A stretch of DNA of 53,003 nt from a virus, in the IMG/VR virus record IMGVR_UViG_3300012009_000060, positions 1 to 53,003 of that record; one strand, written 5' to 3'. The number at the start of each line of letters is the position of its first letter. Positions within the stretch are counted from its first letter, which is position 1. Shown here piece after piece: positions 8,579-17,871 of this stretch. The notes beneath the pieces were generated by a model that had not been told where the DNA came from, ran no database searches, and worked only from the letters and a program-made list of their open reading frames with translations. The translations under genes and the position numbers were made by a program.

Positions 8579-10996
8579 TCAGTACGGCGGGGGGAAGAGG
8601 GGACGGAGTTCGTCGGTGCCGGTGGCATCGTCCGGATCGGCCGTGGTATTTACCCGCAGCTGGTGGTACCAGGTACCGTCCGAGTAGCGGGCGTATAGTG
8701 CTCTGCGGATCGACTCGCGCGCAGTGAACGAAAACGTCGAGCCGTCACCCGTGGTGACGCCGTCCTGTGCTTCGTCGGCACTCAGGAAGCCAAACGCATC
8801 GGCTTCGAATTGCATGCCGGCGAGGTAGAAGCTGTCGCCAACCGCGAGGACTTCCTCCGCGTCGGAGTCGCTGGGCAAGCCAACGGCGGCCTCGTCGTGC
8901 AGCGTCCACCCCGTAGGATCGCCGATGGCGTCCTGGGTGAATATCCACGCATACACTTCAAACGGAGAACGTACCGCCACGCTTCCTAATGTGCGCCCGT
9001 CGGCCTTCCGCACCGCCACATATTGTGCGGTCGCAGTGCCCCCGGTGTCCGGGTCTTCAGCCTGAATCTCGCCAGCTGCCCCGGTGTAGGGCGTTACTAG
9101 GTAAGTGCCCCCCTGGAAATAAACATTCCCCGCTGCATCAGGAACCCCTACCGGGTCGAACACCAGGCCGAAAGCCTGCCGGTAGTACCCACGCAGCGTT
9201 GTGGGGTCGGCAGTATCCACTACATACGTGGTATCTGTATCTCCGAGCGACCGACCCCGGAAAATCAAGTACCCATCGTGCGTTTCGGCTAAGAGCACAA
9301 AGCTATCAAACACGTCGTCGGACTCGCGGGGGAATTCTACCGTGCCCAAAAGGGTCCAGTCGTCTTCGGTAAGCCCGTAAGTGCTGTTGCGGTAGAAACG
9401 CACGCGGTATACATCGTCGCCACCTTCTGTGGTAACGTTCTCGCCGCTGCTGTGGGCCATGGCCCCGCGAGTCGTGCCAAAAAACTTGTACCCTCCTGCG
9501 TCAGCGGGGCGTTCAAACCGTGCGGTGGTAAGGCCGTTGAAGTAGAACAAGTCTTCTGCGCTGCTCGCTGCCACAATGAAATCGTACGGGGGCTTCCCGT
9601 CCACCGGCGCGTCGGGGACAACCTCTGGATCACCGTTGGCCCGCACGATAGTCCGCTGAATGCGGAAAGCGTCGGCCTGGCGGGTGCTCTCCCACCCTGA
9701 ATCGCTCACTGCTGCCAGTGAATTGGTGCTGGACGATGAGGTAATTTCCCATCCCTCCGCGCCCCACTCGGCCGTGTACACGGATAAGATACGGAAATCG
9801 TCGCCTACCGAATGCGTCTGCTCGCTCTGGAGGCTCTCTGGCATGATGCGGCTTACCGCGCCCACCTGCGGATGGCAAATGGCATGGCCGCCGTCCACCC
9901 GCCGGTAGAAGGTGCGCGGCAGCCAGATACTGGGCACCGGTAAGTCGGTGTTGGGCCCGTCGGTGTGCCGAATAATGGCGCCCGTTTCATCCCGATCGGC
10001 ATTGCGCAGCGTGAAGGCCTGCGGGTCGTACCGGGCTTGTGAGCTGCGCGCGCTGTCCGCACCCGCCAGCGCGAACTCTTGCACCAGGTTGAAGAACGGC
10101 CCCGGCAGCACCACATCAGTGTCCACCGGCGCGGCCTCCGACGTCAGGTAGCGGGCTTGCCGTAGCGCGTTGAAGGGCTGGAAGGCGTCCTTCATGTTGG
10201 GCACGTCAAACTCTGCCGTCTGGCGCCGGACTACCAGCTCCCCGCTGTCAAGCGAGCGCCGGACGGTGTACGCGCGCGCTTTCGCGTCGGCGCTGAACAC
10301 CGTAGCTTGATAGGTCACAGACGCGGCCGTGACCGCCATCTCCAACCACACGCCCGTGGCATCCTGATGGGTAACCTGGAAATCCGTTTGCGCGGTCGTG
10401 CCGGCAGCATCCAGCTCCACCACGGCCACAATGCCGGCCCCGGCTACTACTACGGACCGGTACCCGGAAGAGACCTCAGGGACGGTTACTACCTGCCCGC
10501 CGGGTACCTGAACCGTTTCCACCAGCTCAGCTTCCAAGTCGTTCTCTCGGATCTGCAGCGCCCCGTCGCACAGCACAAAAAGGTGCGTGCTGTCAGAAGC
10601 AAGATCCTGGACCTGGGCGGCAAGCTCGTGAAGCGCAATCTGTTTCGGGGCGGCAAACCGCACAATGTCCGTCAACACCAGCCGGTTCTCTGCCGCTGCC
10701 CACATGCTTCGGCTGCCCGGGCCGTTGGCCCACGCCCGGGCCTCCAACAGCGCATCGTCCAAGTAGTAGGCAAAGCCTGGCCGGTATGCCAGGTAGAGCG
10801 CCGACAGCTCAAGCGACGCGCTGATGTTGTCCATCGTCGCGGTGATCGTCAGCCCAGACGTTGCTGTGTACGCGAGCGTTACCGTGGCGGTGATCTCGTC
10901 CATTACGGCCGCGACGCGCAACTGCGAAGCCACATCCCCGAAGGCAATGCTGGCTTCGATTGGCTCCATCGCTGCCGTAATAGACAGGCCCGTCAT
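8579..10996 (-). CDS. Large tail structural protein, candidate tail tube/nozzle component (805 aa)
   Basis: The N terminus carries three imperfect beta repeats of the form L-x-I-T-A-x-M-x-x-I-x-A (residues about 4-66). A long mixed beta protein follows, including YLDDALLEARAWANGPG and many Asp/Gly turns. There is no transmembrane segment. The size and place, between a head-tail adaptor candidate and the fibre genes, match the second large tail tubular protein (gp12-like nozzle) of T7-type phages, but I do not recognise the sequence. The N-terminal repeats could be a duplicated virion-binding or decoration motif. Confidence 0.5.
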   Translation of the reverse strand: MTGLSITAAMEPIEASIAFGDVASQLRVAAVMDEITATVTLAYTATSGLTITATMDNISASLELSALYLAYRPGFAYYLDDALLEARAWANGPGSRSMWAAAENRLVLTDIVRFAAPKQIALHELAAQVQDLASDSTHLFVLCDGALQIRENDLEAELVETVQVPGGQVVTVPEVSSGYRSVVVAGAGIVAVVELDAAGTTAQTDFQVTHQDATGVWLEMAVTAASVTYQATVFSADAKARAYTVRRSLDSGELVVRRQTAEFDVPNMKDAFQPFNALRQARYLTSEAAPVDTDVVLPGPFFNLVQEFALAGADSARSSQARYDPQAFTLRNADRDETGAIIRHTDGPNTDLPVPSIWLPRTFYRRVDGGHAICHPQVGAVSRIMPESLQSEQTHSVGDDFRILSVYTAEWGAEGWEITSSSSTNSLAAVSDSGWESTRQADAFRIQRTIVRANGDPEVVPDAPVDGKPPYDFIVAASSAEDLFYFNGLTTARFERPADAGGYKFFGTTRGAMAHSSGENVTTEGGDDVYRVRFYRNSTYGLTEDDWTLLGTVEFPRESDDVFDSFVLLAETHDGYLIFRGRSLGDTDTTYVVDTADPTTLRGYYRQAFGLVFDPVGVPDAAGNVYFQGGTYLVTPYTGAAGEIQAEDPDTGGTATAQYVAVRKADGRTLGSVAVRSPFEVYAWIFTQDAIGDPTGWTLHDEAAVGLPSDSDAEEVLAVGDSFYLAGMQFEADAFGFLSADEAQDGVTTGDGSTFSFTARESIRRALYARYSDGTWYHQLRVNTTADPDDATGTDELRPLFPPPY

Positions 10997-10997
10997 G

Positions 10998-11390
10998 CTA
11001 CGTCGCTCCGGGCGCCGTCATGCTGAAAGCGGTCAATTCCACAAAGCCGCCGGCCGATAGCGCGGTGCTGTCAATCAACGCATCCGCACCACTGCCAGCA
11101 ACACCTACTGAGCCTTGGATGACGGTGTCTTCGTCCTTGTCCACCGCAACAAACTTGGCAGCCGTCCCGCTGGTGCTTACAGTTGCGGTGATGGGAAGCC
11201 CGCTCGCCGCAACAGCCCCGGCAGAGGCCGCGGGAAAAGCTGGATCCGATAGCTCCAAAGTCGCCAACGTGGTGCCACCTGCGGTCTGGATCCACATGCG
11301 GGCCGAACTGTTGGTTGCCCCATCGTCGAGGTTGTCCACCAGCCCGTCCAGGATGTCGTTGCGGGCGTCGGCCGAGTAGGTCAGGGCCAT
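10998..11390 (-). CDS. Small virion-associated protein (130 aa)
   Basis: It begins MALTYSADARNDILDGLVDNL after a strong AGGAGG at the right spacing. The rest is Ala/Ser/Thr/Gly-rich beta-type sequence with no charge clusters. Short proteins with this kind of start sit among phage tail genes, and I read it as a small structural or decoration-type component. The stop lies one base from the ATG of the next gene, so the two are probably coupled. Confidence 0.55.
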   Translation of the reverse strand: MALTYSADARNDILDGLVDNLDDGATNSSARMWIQTAGGTTLATLELSDPAFPAASAGAVAASGLPITATVSTSGTAAKFVAVDKDEDTVIQGSVGVAGSGADALIDSTALSAGGFVELTAFSMTAPGAT

Positions 11391-11399
11391 GGAAGCCTC

Positions 11400-12155
11400 C
11401 TAATATCGAGGGTCGAAAGGATCGAAATCTGGCCAGAAGTTCCCGTGGTAGCGGCCGCCCTGGCGGCTGCCGTAGGACTGGAAGCGCCGGCTACGTTCGG
11501 GGCCAATCTGGATGATCTCCCCATCGCTCTGGGCCGCGCGCAGGTTGCGCAGATGCCGTTCGTAGAGCGCTATCGCTTCCGGCTTGCCGGGTTTCCCCAT
11601 CGCTCCCTTGCCAATGACTTCCGCGCCCAGCAGCAGCGCTTCGTCGTCCACGTTGGCGCGGTCCCCGTTCTCCCGCGGTTCGCGAGGAAGCGCTTTCCCG
11701 TATATCACCATCGTGGGGTAGGTCGAAGTGTCCGGGGCCGGGTACAGCGAAAGGACTCCGTTCTCAACAAGCCAACGCAAGGGCAGGGAAGCCGCGTTCT
11801 CGTCAACAGAGCCGCCGCGATCCACCCGGAAGGCGGACCGCTCGTAGGAGTTCACGCCGGGGTGGAGCGGGTACTCCCGGTTTTCGGTGTTCTGAACCGT
11901 GATCTGCGAGATGTTGCCGACGTCGATGTCATCGGGCACGTCGTAGGCGTGCTGCGCATTGACAAGCGCGATCTCACGGCGCACAACCAGGATCGCCCAG
12001 TCAGCGTCCCGGACCAGGATATGAAACGCGGAACGCAAGTACTCGCTCAGCAGCTCGCGCACCGACGCGCTGGTTTCCGCCTGCGCCCCCAGCTCCAGGC
12101 GCACAGCCAGCCGGCGGCGAACATCCTGGAACGTGGAGGACAGGGGAAGGGCCAT
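11400..12155 (-). CDS. Head-tail adaptor / tail tubular protein A-like (251 aa)
   Basis: A 251-residue protein with a helical N terminus (VRRRLAVRLELG...VRELLSEYLRSAFHILVRDADW), a beta middle containing YDVPDDIDVGNISQITV, and a helical segment ending ALYERHLRNLRAAQ. This order, with the short phrase YDVPDDI, resembles the gp11-like tail tubular A/adaptor family that closes the portal and connects the tail nozzle. It follows the capsid gene and a helix-hairpin-helix protein. The C terminus is rich in Arg, Gly and aromatic residues. The family call is by pattern. Confidence 0.65.
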   Translation of the reverse strand: MALPLSSTFQDVRRRLAVRLELGAQAETSASVRELLSEYLRSAFHILVRDADWAILVVRREIALVNAQHAYDVPDDIDVGNISQITVQNTENREYPLHPGVNSYERSAFRVDRGGSVDENAASLPLRWLVENGVLSLYPAPDTSTYPTMVIYGKALPREPRENGDRANVDDEALLLGAEVIGKGAMGKPGKPEAIALYERHLRNLRAAQSDGEIIQIGPERSRRFQSYGSRQGGRYHGNFWPDFDPFDPRY

Positions 12156-12157
12156 GC

Positions 12158-12922
12158 TTACACCTCGTCGCCGTCAGGGCCAGGGCCCGGGCCCGGGCCC
12201 GGGTCGCGCGCATCGAGCGCACTCTCGCTAATGGCCAACGCCGTGGTCTTACCCACGCGCGGCAACGTCATCAGCTCTTCGATGTCGGCCGCGGCCACAT
12301 CTTCCACAGTACGCAACCCCATATGGTAGAGCGTGCGCGCCCGGACCGTGTCAACCGCCACCAGAGCGCACAGCGCATCCTCTGCGTCTTCAGGTATCGG
12401 GTCCGGATCTGCGGAGTCGTCCGGTTTCTTCGCGGGTTCGGCGGGTTCCGCGGCTTGCGCTTCCAGATACTCGCGTTCCCCTGCAGTCAGCTCGACGCAG
12501 ACCTCGTCTTCTGCGGTGCCCGGATCCGGGAACGTGACTTCCTGCTCAAACAGGGCCGCGCAGTCGCGGCGGAAGATTTCTTCGAACTCGCCCGCGCGGT
12601 ACGCCATGTCAAAGGGGAACTGCTTGGTCTCGGGATGCGTCTTGTACGACGACTTGAGGCGGTTTTCCTCTAGCGCCATAACTTGCGAAGCTGAATCGGC
12701 TTCGTAGGTTCGGGAGCGCAAATCCGCGAAGGGATCACGCGACGCCACCGGCTTGGCCGGGAACGGCATCACTTTGATGGTGCGGCTTTCCCCGCGAACG
12801 TTGCTGTGTGCACTCCGCATGACAGCAACTTCATACCTGGGGACTAGCTTAGTGAATTCTGCATGCCGGCCGCTGGGGCTTTCGATGAGGGCACGCACGT
12901 GGGGAATCCGGAATATGGGCAA
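12158..12922 (-). CDS. Virion-cluster protein with C-terminal helix-hairpin-helix domain (254 aa)
   Basis: The first 140 residues are of unknown type (Arg/Glu-rich, with PFADLRSRTYEADSASQVMALE). After an acidic Pro linker, residues about 195-235 read LYHMGLRTVEDVAAADIEEL followed by MTLPRVGKTTALAISES. This is a clear (HhH)2-like fold with the hairpin LPRVGKTTA, which binds DNA non-specifically in repair and recombination proteins. The C terminus is DPGPGPGPGPDGD, from a GGGCCC repeat in the DNA. It is the first gene after the capsid terminator and lies three bases from the adaptor gene. A DNA-binding head-completion or connector role is possible, but this is inference. Confidence 0.6.
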   Translation of the reverse strand: MPIFRIPHVRALIESPSGRHAEFTKLVPRYEVAVMRSAHSNVRGESRTIKVMPFPAKPVASRDPFADLRSRTYEADSASQVMALEENRLKSSYKTHPETKQFPFDMAYRAGEFEEIFRRDCAALFEQEVTFPDPGTAEDEVCVELTAGEREYLEAQAAEPAEPAKKPDDSADPDPIPEDAEDALCALVAVDTVRARTLYHMGLRTVEDVAAADIEELMTLPRVGKTTALAISESALDARDPGPGPGPGPDGDEV

Positions 12923-12946
12923 AGATAATCCTCCTGGGTAGAGGGT

Positions 12947-12970
12947 AAAACGCCCCGCTTGCGCGGGGCG
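12947..12970 (-). terminator. Intrinsic terminator after the major capsid gene
   Basis: On the minus strand an 8-bp perfect stem CGCCCCGC / GCGGGGCG with loop GCAA is followed by TTTT. It lies 44 bases past the capsid stop. A second GCGGGGAG/CTCCCCGC stem occupies 12976-13005 just before it. T7 also places a terminator directly after the capsid gene. Confidence 0.8.
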
Positions 12971-13013
12971 CCCGAAGCGGGGAGACTACCCAGATGCCTC
13001 CCCGCTCCGAAAC

Positions 13014-14105
13014 TTACGAAGCGACAGTGTTGACGAACTGGGCGCGGGGGAACCGGCAGGCCAGCACGTACCGGCCGTCCAGGCTCAGACGGGTGAGACG
13101 CTGATCGCCCGGGTCGGGCGGAGCGCTGAACACCTTGTCCTTGCCGTGCTGGTAGGACAGCTCCCAGGCCTTGCTGGACAGGAAGTAGGCCCGCCGGGAC
13201 CATGGGGTCCCCGAGTATGCGCCGAGCGCGTCCAGAACCGAGAAGGTCGGAACGCGGACCACCGGGATGTTGTTAAAAGCTACCCCGGAATCCGGGATGC
13301 CCATATCCACTTTGGTGGGGCTGCCAGCCTGCGTCTGGTAACGCAAGCCGTTTGCAACGGCGAACTTCACGTACCGGTCAATCCACCCGTCACCAGCGAA
13401 GATGGTATCGATGCGGTATCCTCGCGACCCGCCCCAAGTTTCCGCTTGCCGGATGCCATGGTTACAGTCCCGCTCAATAGTGCCAGCGGCGGCATACGTG
13501 GAACCCGTGGCCACGTAGTGGCGGAACTGCACATCCGCGCGGCTCTGGCCGCCGATCGTGCCGGAAGTGTTATCCAGCGGCAGCAGAGCATCCATGCCGT
13601 CCGGTGCGCCGGTCGCACTGGTACCGTCACGCCAGTACAACTGATCGTACCGCTCGTCGTACGAGTGCATCATGTCTTCGATTTGCTCTTTGAAGTAATC
13701 GACCAGGATGTCACCCGCAGCCTTCGGGATGCGCGACGGGAAGTCCCGACCACGAGCGCTGTTGGGGACAACCGTAAAGCCACGGTCCTCAATGTCGCTG
13801 TGATACACCTTCAAGCCCATATGGGCCTTGTGCGGGCTCCAATACATCTCGTTGTCGAGAAAGGTCTCGTTGAAATCCAGAACGTCGCCTCGGTCGAAGA
13901 ACTGAAGGTCAAGGCCTCCGTTCTCCGCCAGTTTCTGGATGTACTTGCCCTGGGTGAAGGTCCTGGCGCGCTTCCGCTTCTGTAACCAGGAAAGGAGGGG
14001 CATCCCGTATCGATCGAAGTGATCGGGATTCATTTTGTTGACGACTTCGGCGTGGGCCGCGTAGATCGAAGCGCTCAAGGCGCGGGAGGGGACTTCAGCT
14101 ACCAT
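13014..14105 (-). CDS. Major capsid protein (363 aa)
   Basis: A 363-residue protein between the scaffold gene and the strongest terminator of the late operon. It has an N-arm with basic helix LSWLQKRKRARTF, a run with FNETFLDNEMYWSPHKAHMGL suggestive of the E-loop, and a mixed alpha/beta body ending FPRAQFVNTVAS. The length and composition fit HK97-fold podovirus coat proteins (T7 gp10 and P22-like relatives). The portal, scaffold, capsid order is the usual one. I have no alignment, so the fold is family inference, but the role is well supported by context. Confidence 0.8.
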   Translation of the reverse strand: MVAEVPSRALSASIYAAHAEVVNKMNPDHFDRYGMPLLSWLQKRKRARTFTQGKYIQKLAENGGLDLQFFDRGDVLDFNETFLDNEMYWSPHKAHMGLKVYHSDIEDRGFTVVPNSARGRDFPSRIPKAAGDILVDYFKEQIEDMMHSYDERYDQLYWRDGTSATGAPDGMDALLPLDNTSGTIGGQSRADVQFRHYVATGSTYAAAGTIERDCNHGIRQAETWGGSRGYRIDTIFAGDGWIDRYVKFAVANGLRYQTQAGSPTKVDMGIPDSGVAFNNIPVVRVPTFSVLDALGAYSGTPWSRRAYFLSSKAWELSYQHGKDKVFSAPPDPGDQRLTRLSLDGRYVLACRFPRAQFVNTVAS

Positions 14106-14114
14106 GGTAGGTCC

Positions 14115-15317
14115 TTACGTTGTGAACCGCCGGTGAAAAGCCGCGCGGGGGTCTTTGGAAGTGGAAGAAGGCGAGGGCGCCGACGCTCCGCGTCCGAGTT
14201 CCTGGGACCCCTTGGATACCGTCCGTCGTTTACTTTTCGCCAGGTGCTCTTTCTCAATCTCTTTGGCCACTTGCGCGTAGCGCTGGGGCCACAATTGAGG
14301 GGCAACCTTGCCCACCTTGGCATTCTCCAGGATCATCTGATCCCGGATTCGTCGTTTCATTGCCGGCCATTCCTTTTCCCCGTGCCGCTCAGCCAGGCGG
14401 TCTTCCATCTCCACGATGGTGCGAAGCGCAGCTTGCTCGACGAGCTGCGTATTGGCTTCTTGCGGGGGTGCCGGGGTGGCCGGGGCCGGGGCGGGAGGTG
14501 CAGCAGGGGCAGGAGTGCCTGCGTCTTCTGGTGCTGGCACAGCCTGCTTGATCTTTTGGATGATCTCGCGCGCTTCCTCGCGAGAAAGGGCCAAGTCGGT
14601 CACCATGGCATTTAGGTGATCTACCACCGGGTCAAGCTTCAGGGCCTGAGCCGGGGCCTGAGCCGGTGCGGTCAGGGCCACTCCAAGCGCCTTCGCGCGT
14701 TCGAGGACCGCGGTAGCGGCTTCCGCCTCGCCCGTCTGCATGCGCAGCCCCAGGTCTACCCATTCGGATAGCGCTTCGGGGGTCATGCGTGCCCGCTTAG
14801 CGTTTTCGAGCACGTGCTGCGCCCAGTTCGTCACCGGTTCCGCAGCTTCCTTCTCGCGAAGCAAGCGTTTGGTGTACTTTTGGTTCCGGGTTATGAACTC
14901 TTGCGTGCTCTTCGGGAGTTTCTTCCATTCCCGGCTTGGCAGCCCCTTCTTGGGGTTGTAATCCTCCGGGATGCCGTCGTCTTCGGGGGCTTCCACCAGG
15001 TCCGACAGGTCGGTGGCCTCGTCATCGCCAGGCTCTGCATCGTCAGGCTCTGCATCGTCAGGCTCTGCATCGTCAGGCTCTGCATCGTCAGGCTCTTCAC
15101 CATCAGCCTCTTCAGGCTCTTCACCATCAGCCTCTTCAGGCTCTTCACCGTCGGGGGCCATCGGTTCCGGCTTTTCCGAAAACTCAGAATGGAACGCGTC
15201 CCGCGGGTTGGTATCAGGGTCCACAGTATCGGAGGGCGTCAAAGAATCAGCGTCTGCGGACTCCGCGTGGGCCTCTGGATCGTCGGTTCCGCCACTAGCG
15301 GTAGACTTGTCGGTCAT
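14115..15317 (-). CDS. Capsid scaffolding/assembly protein with acidic repeats (400 aa)
   Basis: The N-terminal third is extremely acidic and repetitive (EEPEEADG and PDDAE units, residues about 55-105). A central helical region contains KLPKSTQEFITRNQKYTKRLLREKEA, followed by a Pro/Ala linker and a basic C terminus with KEHLAKSKRRTVSKG. An acidic body with a basic helical C-terminal tail is the usual design of podovirus scaffolds, whose tail contacts the coat protein. It sits directly upstream of the capsid gene and has a good SD (CAGGAGA). It should be lost from the mature particle. Confidence 0.75.
   Translation of the reverse strand: MTDKSTASGGTDDPEAHAESADADSLTPSDTVDPDTNPRDAFHSEFSEKPEPMAPDGEEPEEADGEEPEEADGEEPDDAEPDDAEPDDAEPDDAEPGDDEATDLSDLVEAPEDDGIPEDYNPKKGLPSREWKKLPKSTQEFITRNQKYTKRLLREKEAAEPVTNWAQHVLENAKRARMTPEALSEWVDLGLRMQTGEAEAATAVLERAKALGVALTAPAQAPAQALKLDPVVDHLNAMVTDLALSREEAREIIQKIKQAVPAPEDAGTPAPAAPPAPAPATPAPPQEANTQLVEQAALRTIVEMEDRLAERHGEKEWPAMKRRIRDQMILENAKVGKVAPQLWPQRYAQVAKEIEKEHLAKSKRRTVSKGSQELGRGASAPSPSSTSKDPRAAFHRRFTT
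15023..15150 (-). repeat. In-gene acidic tandem repeats (15-bp and 24-bp units)
   Basis: Four near-exact 15-bp units (minus-strand product PDDAE) are followed by two 24-bp units (product EEPEEADG) in the scaffold gene. The units are so alike at DNA level that recent slippage is likely. Confidence 0.85.
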
Positions 15318-15353
15318 AGTAAAAGATCTCCTGTCTGGGTCAAGAGGATAATG

Positions 15354-17471
15354 CTATTCGAGCTGAGGGCGGTTGGGCACGCTCTCAGGCGCCGGCACTT
15401 CCGGCTTTTCTGCGGTTGGCGGTCGGCCCCCTTCGGCACCGCGGCCGCCCTGGTCGCCGGGATCCGGCGGCGGGTTGTTGGTTGGGGTAGTGCCGGGGTC
15501 TTCCGGCATCATCAATGCGGCCACGTCCACGAAGGAACCGAGGTTTGCGCGCAAGCGCATCCGGCGCAGGAACTCGATGGCAAGCGCCAGGCGGTTAAGC
15601 GGAAGCCCGAGCTGCGCGATTACCCCTGCCATTTCCTTCCAGCTGTTGATCTCAGCCTTGCGGGCCGCCTCCCCGTTGGGGACGGATTCGACGGTAATCC
15701 GGTAGTTCCGGAGTACCTCCAGCCGTTCATCCGGACTCGTTAACCACGGCGCCCCGGGGCCCGCAAGGGCCCGGGCGTTGGCTTCGGGCATGCGCTGGGC
15801 CGTGATTTCCATCATGATTTGGTAGACCCGGGCCAACATCTCGTCGATGTGGTCCGTTCGGCTGTCGTTCTGCGTGGCATTGGCTTGGTTGGCTACCGCT
15901 ACCTCTGTCGCCAGGTCCGCGCCCGAGGTAATCCCCATCGACGCCAACGGGGCCCCGCCCATCGCTTCGAAGTCACGGCGGGCCCCGCTACCCTCGTACA
16001 GGGCGGGGTTGAAGTTCCCAAAGGGGAGGGGGAAGATACTCTTCGCAATGTCGTTATGGCGTTCCGCTTCGATGATGGAATACGGAATAGGCCGCCGCAT
16101 CGCACGCTTTTCGGTGGGATTCAGCAGCCCCTTTTCGACCATGAATCGCGGGTAGCTGGACTTGCGCGCCTCACGTTCGTGAGTCCGCAGCATGTTCATC
16201 TCTTCCTGCAACGGGGCAAGAAGGTCCGAATCTGCGGGCCCTATCAGCTTCCCGGTTACCCGGTTGAACTGCAGCGCCACGAACGGGTAAAACTGTGTGG
16301 GGAACGCTTCGGGTTCGAAATCATCGAGCAAGCGGCGGGAGCCGGCGACCCACCGGTACACACGGCCAGCGGTCTTGTCCCAGTATTCCCAGACAGCGTG
16401 CAAGTCTCCCCGCGTGCTCGCCTCCAGGCCGCTAAATTGCTCGCGTTCGGTTTCACCGGCATACTGCGCCGGCTTCCCCTCCCCTTCCTGGTGCTGGGTG
16501 CGAGCCCCGATCAGCTCGTGAACGTCCTCATCGGAGAGATTCCACGTCTGGGCAATTTCCTCCGAGTACATCCAAACCCGTTGCGCCATCCAGGTTGCTT
16601 CGTAGAGGTCCTCCATGCGGGTGACGCCCCAGTCGTACCGCATATCCTCGCCGCACACCCGATCGAAGGCAAACGAACGGAAGAACGGGGCCAAGGCCGG
16701 CAATTCTTCTTCGGACAGCAATGCATCGCTCTGCAGGTCCTGCAACGCTTCCACACGCGGGTCAGGGTCACCGGTGGGCACTCCAAACGCGTCCACCTGC
16801 GGTTGAGGGGGCGTGGTGGCGATGTCGGCGCCTACCGCTTCCACCTTGTCGTCCTTGAGCTGGCGGTTCAGCGAATGCAGCTCGTAGAACCGCGCGTCAT
16901 CTTCGAAGAACACTCCGGCTTCAAAGTCGCGTTTGAGCGCCCGGTACCGGGCCACCGTCGTCTGCTTATCTGCACCCACCATTCGCACGCCCAGCGGGCT
17001 CCGTGCCGGGTCTTCGACCCACCGGACTTTGAGCCAAGTAATAGGCTCCGTCAAGGTGTCCTGGATCATCCCCCGGACTTTGCCCTTCAAGCCCCCGGCT
17101 TCCTGCAGCTTGTTGGCAATGATCTCGTGGGCCCGGATATTCTGCAACCATTCGCTGCTGTGATCGCCTTCGGCCGATTCAGGGCCCGGCATCCACTCGC
17201 TGGGCAGCATGCGGGGCGACGGGTCGCGAGGGGAAAGCGCCGCGGTGGCCGCGTACTGAGCCCGAAGCACGTAGTTTGCCGCCACCGTGTCCGGGGTATC
17301 GCGCACAGCGCCGAGGGTGTGCACATACTCCCGCTTGTCAGCCCACGTCTCCATCTCATCCCGGATGTCACCGGGGAAACGGACCGTGCTCTCCAGCTTC
17401 TCGATCATGCCAGCTGCGGCATCGTCGTCCTCGTCCCAGGCGTCTTCGGTGTCTTCGTCATCCAGGGGCAT
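15354..17471 (-). CDS. Portal protein (705 aa)
   Basis: A 705-residue protein starting with an acidic segment and followed by a long helical/beta portal-type body. Recognisable stretches include ITWLKVRWVEDPARSPLG, FDRVCGEDMRYDWGVTRMEDLYEATWMAQRVWMYSEEIA and FYPFVALQFNRVTGKLIGPADSDLLAPLQEEMNML, which match the style of P22/podovirus portals annotated near terminases. The size fits the larger podovirus portals. A helical C-terminal region and an Asp/Pro/Gly-rich end follow. It overlaps the previous gene by 14 bases. It forms the dodecameric ring for DNA entry and tail attachment. Confidence 0.85.
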   Translation of the reverse strand: MPLDDEDTEDAWDEDDDAAAGMIEKLESTVRFPGDIRDEMETWADKREYVHTLGAVRDTPDTVAANYVLRAQYAATAALSPRDPSPRMLPSEWMPGPESAEGDHSSEWLQNIRAHEIIANKLQEAGGLKGKVRGMIQDTLTEPITWLKVRWVEDPARSPLGVRMVGADKQTTVARYRALKRDFEAGVFFEDDARFYELHSLNRQLKDDKVEAVGADIATTPPQPQVDAFGVPTGDPDPRVEALQDLQSDALLSEEELPALAPFFRSFAFDRVCGEDMRYDWGVTRMEDLYEATWMAQRVWMYSEEIAQTWNLSDEDVHELIGARTQHQEGEGKPAQYAGETEREQFSGLEASTRGDLHAVWEYWDKTAGRVYRWVAGSRRLLDDFEPEAFPTQFYPFVALQFNRVTGKLIGPADSDLLAPLQEEMNMLRTHEREARKSSYPRFMVEKGLLNPTEKRAMRRPIPYSIIEAERHNDIAKSIFPLPFGNFNPALYEGSGARRDFEAMGGAPLASMGITSGADLATEVAVANQANATQNDSRTDHIDEMLARVYQIMMEITAQRMPEANARALAGPGAPWLTSPDERLEVLRNYRITVESVPNGEAARKAEINSWKEMAGVIAQLGLPLNRLALAIEFLRRMRLRANLGSFVDVAALMMPEDPGTTPTNNPPPDPGDQGGRGAEGGRPPTAEKPEVPAPESVPNRPQLE

Positions 17472-17871
17472 TGAGTTTTGCCTTTTCGCGGCGCACCGCG
17501 TCCTTCGTGGGGCGGTCCATGGCCTTCGACAACTCCTGGTACAGCTGCACCACCTGCGTTTCGTCTACGGAGTCAACATACGCGCTGACACCGCGCACAA
17601 TCTCGGCCAGCTGCTTGCGCCCCTGCTTACGCTGGCGTTGCGCGTACACGGCCCCGGCCCCACCGACCAAGGTGCCAACGCCGCCAACGAGTGCGCCAAT
17701 CCAGTTCCCCGACGCCGCGTTCCCGACTGCGGTGCTGATGGCGTCTTGCATTGGGCTGGTGCCAGTGTCTTCCCGTGTGTCCGTGAGCACACACCCGGCC
17801 GCGCACAGGAAGAGAAGGCCAATTACCCCAGCGGCAAAGATGCTGGACCACCGGAGTCGTGTGATATTCAC
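17458..17871 (-). CDS. Small lipoprotein-like membrane protein (137 aa)
   Basis: It starts at GTG 17871 (GTGA overlap with the previous stop). It has a basic start, a hydrophobic core IFAAGVIGLLFLCAAGC and a cysteine at about residue 27, like a signal-peptidase II lipobox although the -3 residue is Ala. Residues about 55-78 form a glycine-zipper hydrophobic segment (WIGALVGGVGTLVGGAGAVYA), followed by a charged helix. This could be a lipoprotein, an outer-membrane spanin-like protein or another lysis/entry membrane protein. I do not recognise a family with certainty. Confidence 0.6.
   Translation of the reverse strand: MNITRLRWSSIFAAGVIGLLFLCAAGCVLTDTREDTGTSPMQDAISTAVGNAASGNWIGALVGGVGTLVGGAGAVYAQRQRKQGRKQLAEIVRGVSAYVDSVDETQVVQLYQELSKAMDRPTKDAVRREKAKLNAPG

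Noticed and set aside
14891-15148. Repeat-rich small gene in another frame of the scaffold repeats
   Set aside because: It is a shadow of the 15-bp repeat in the scaffold gene, with monotonous QSLTM units and no SD.
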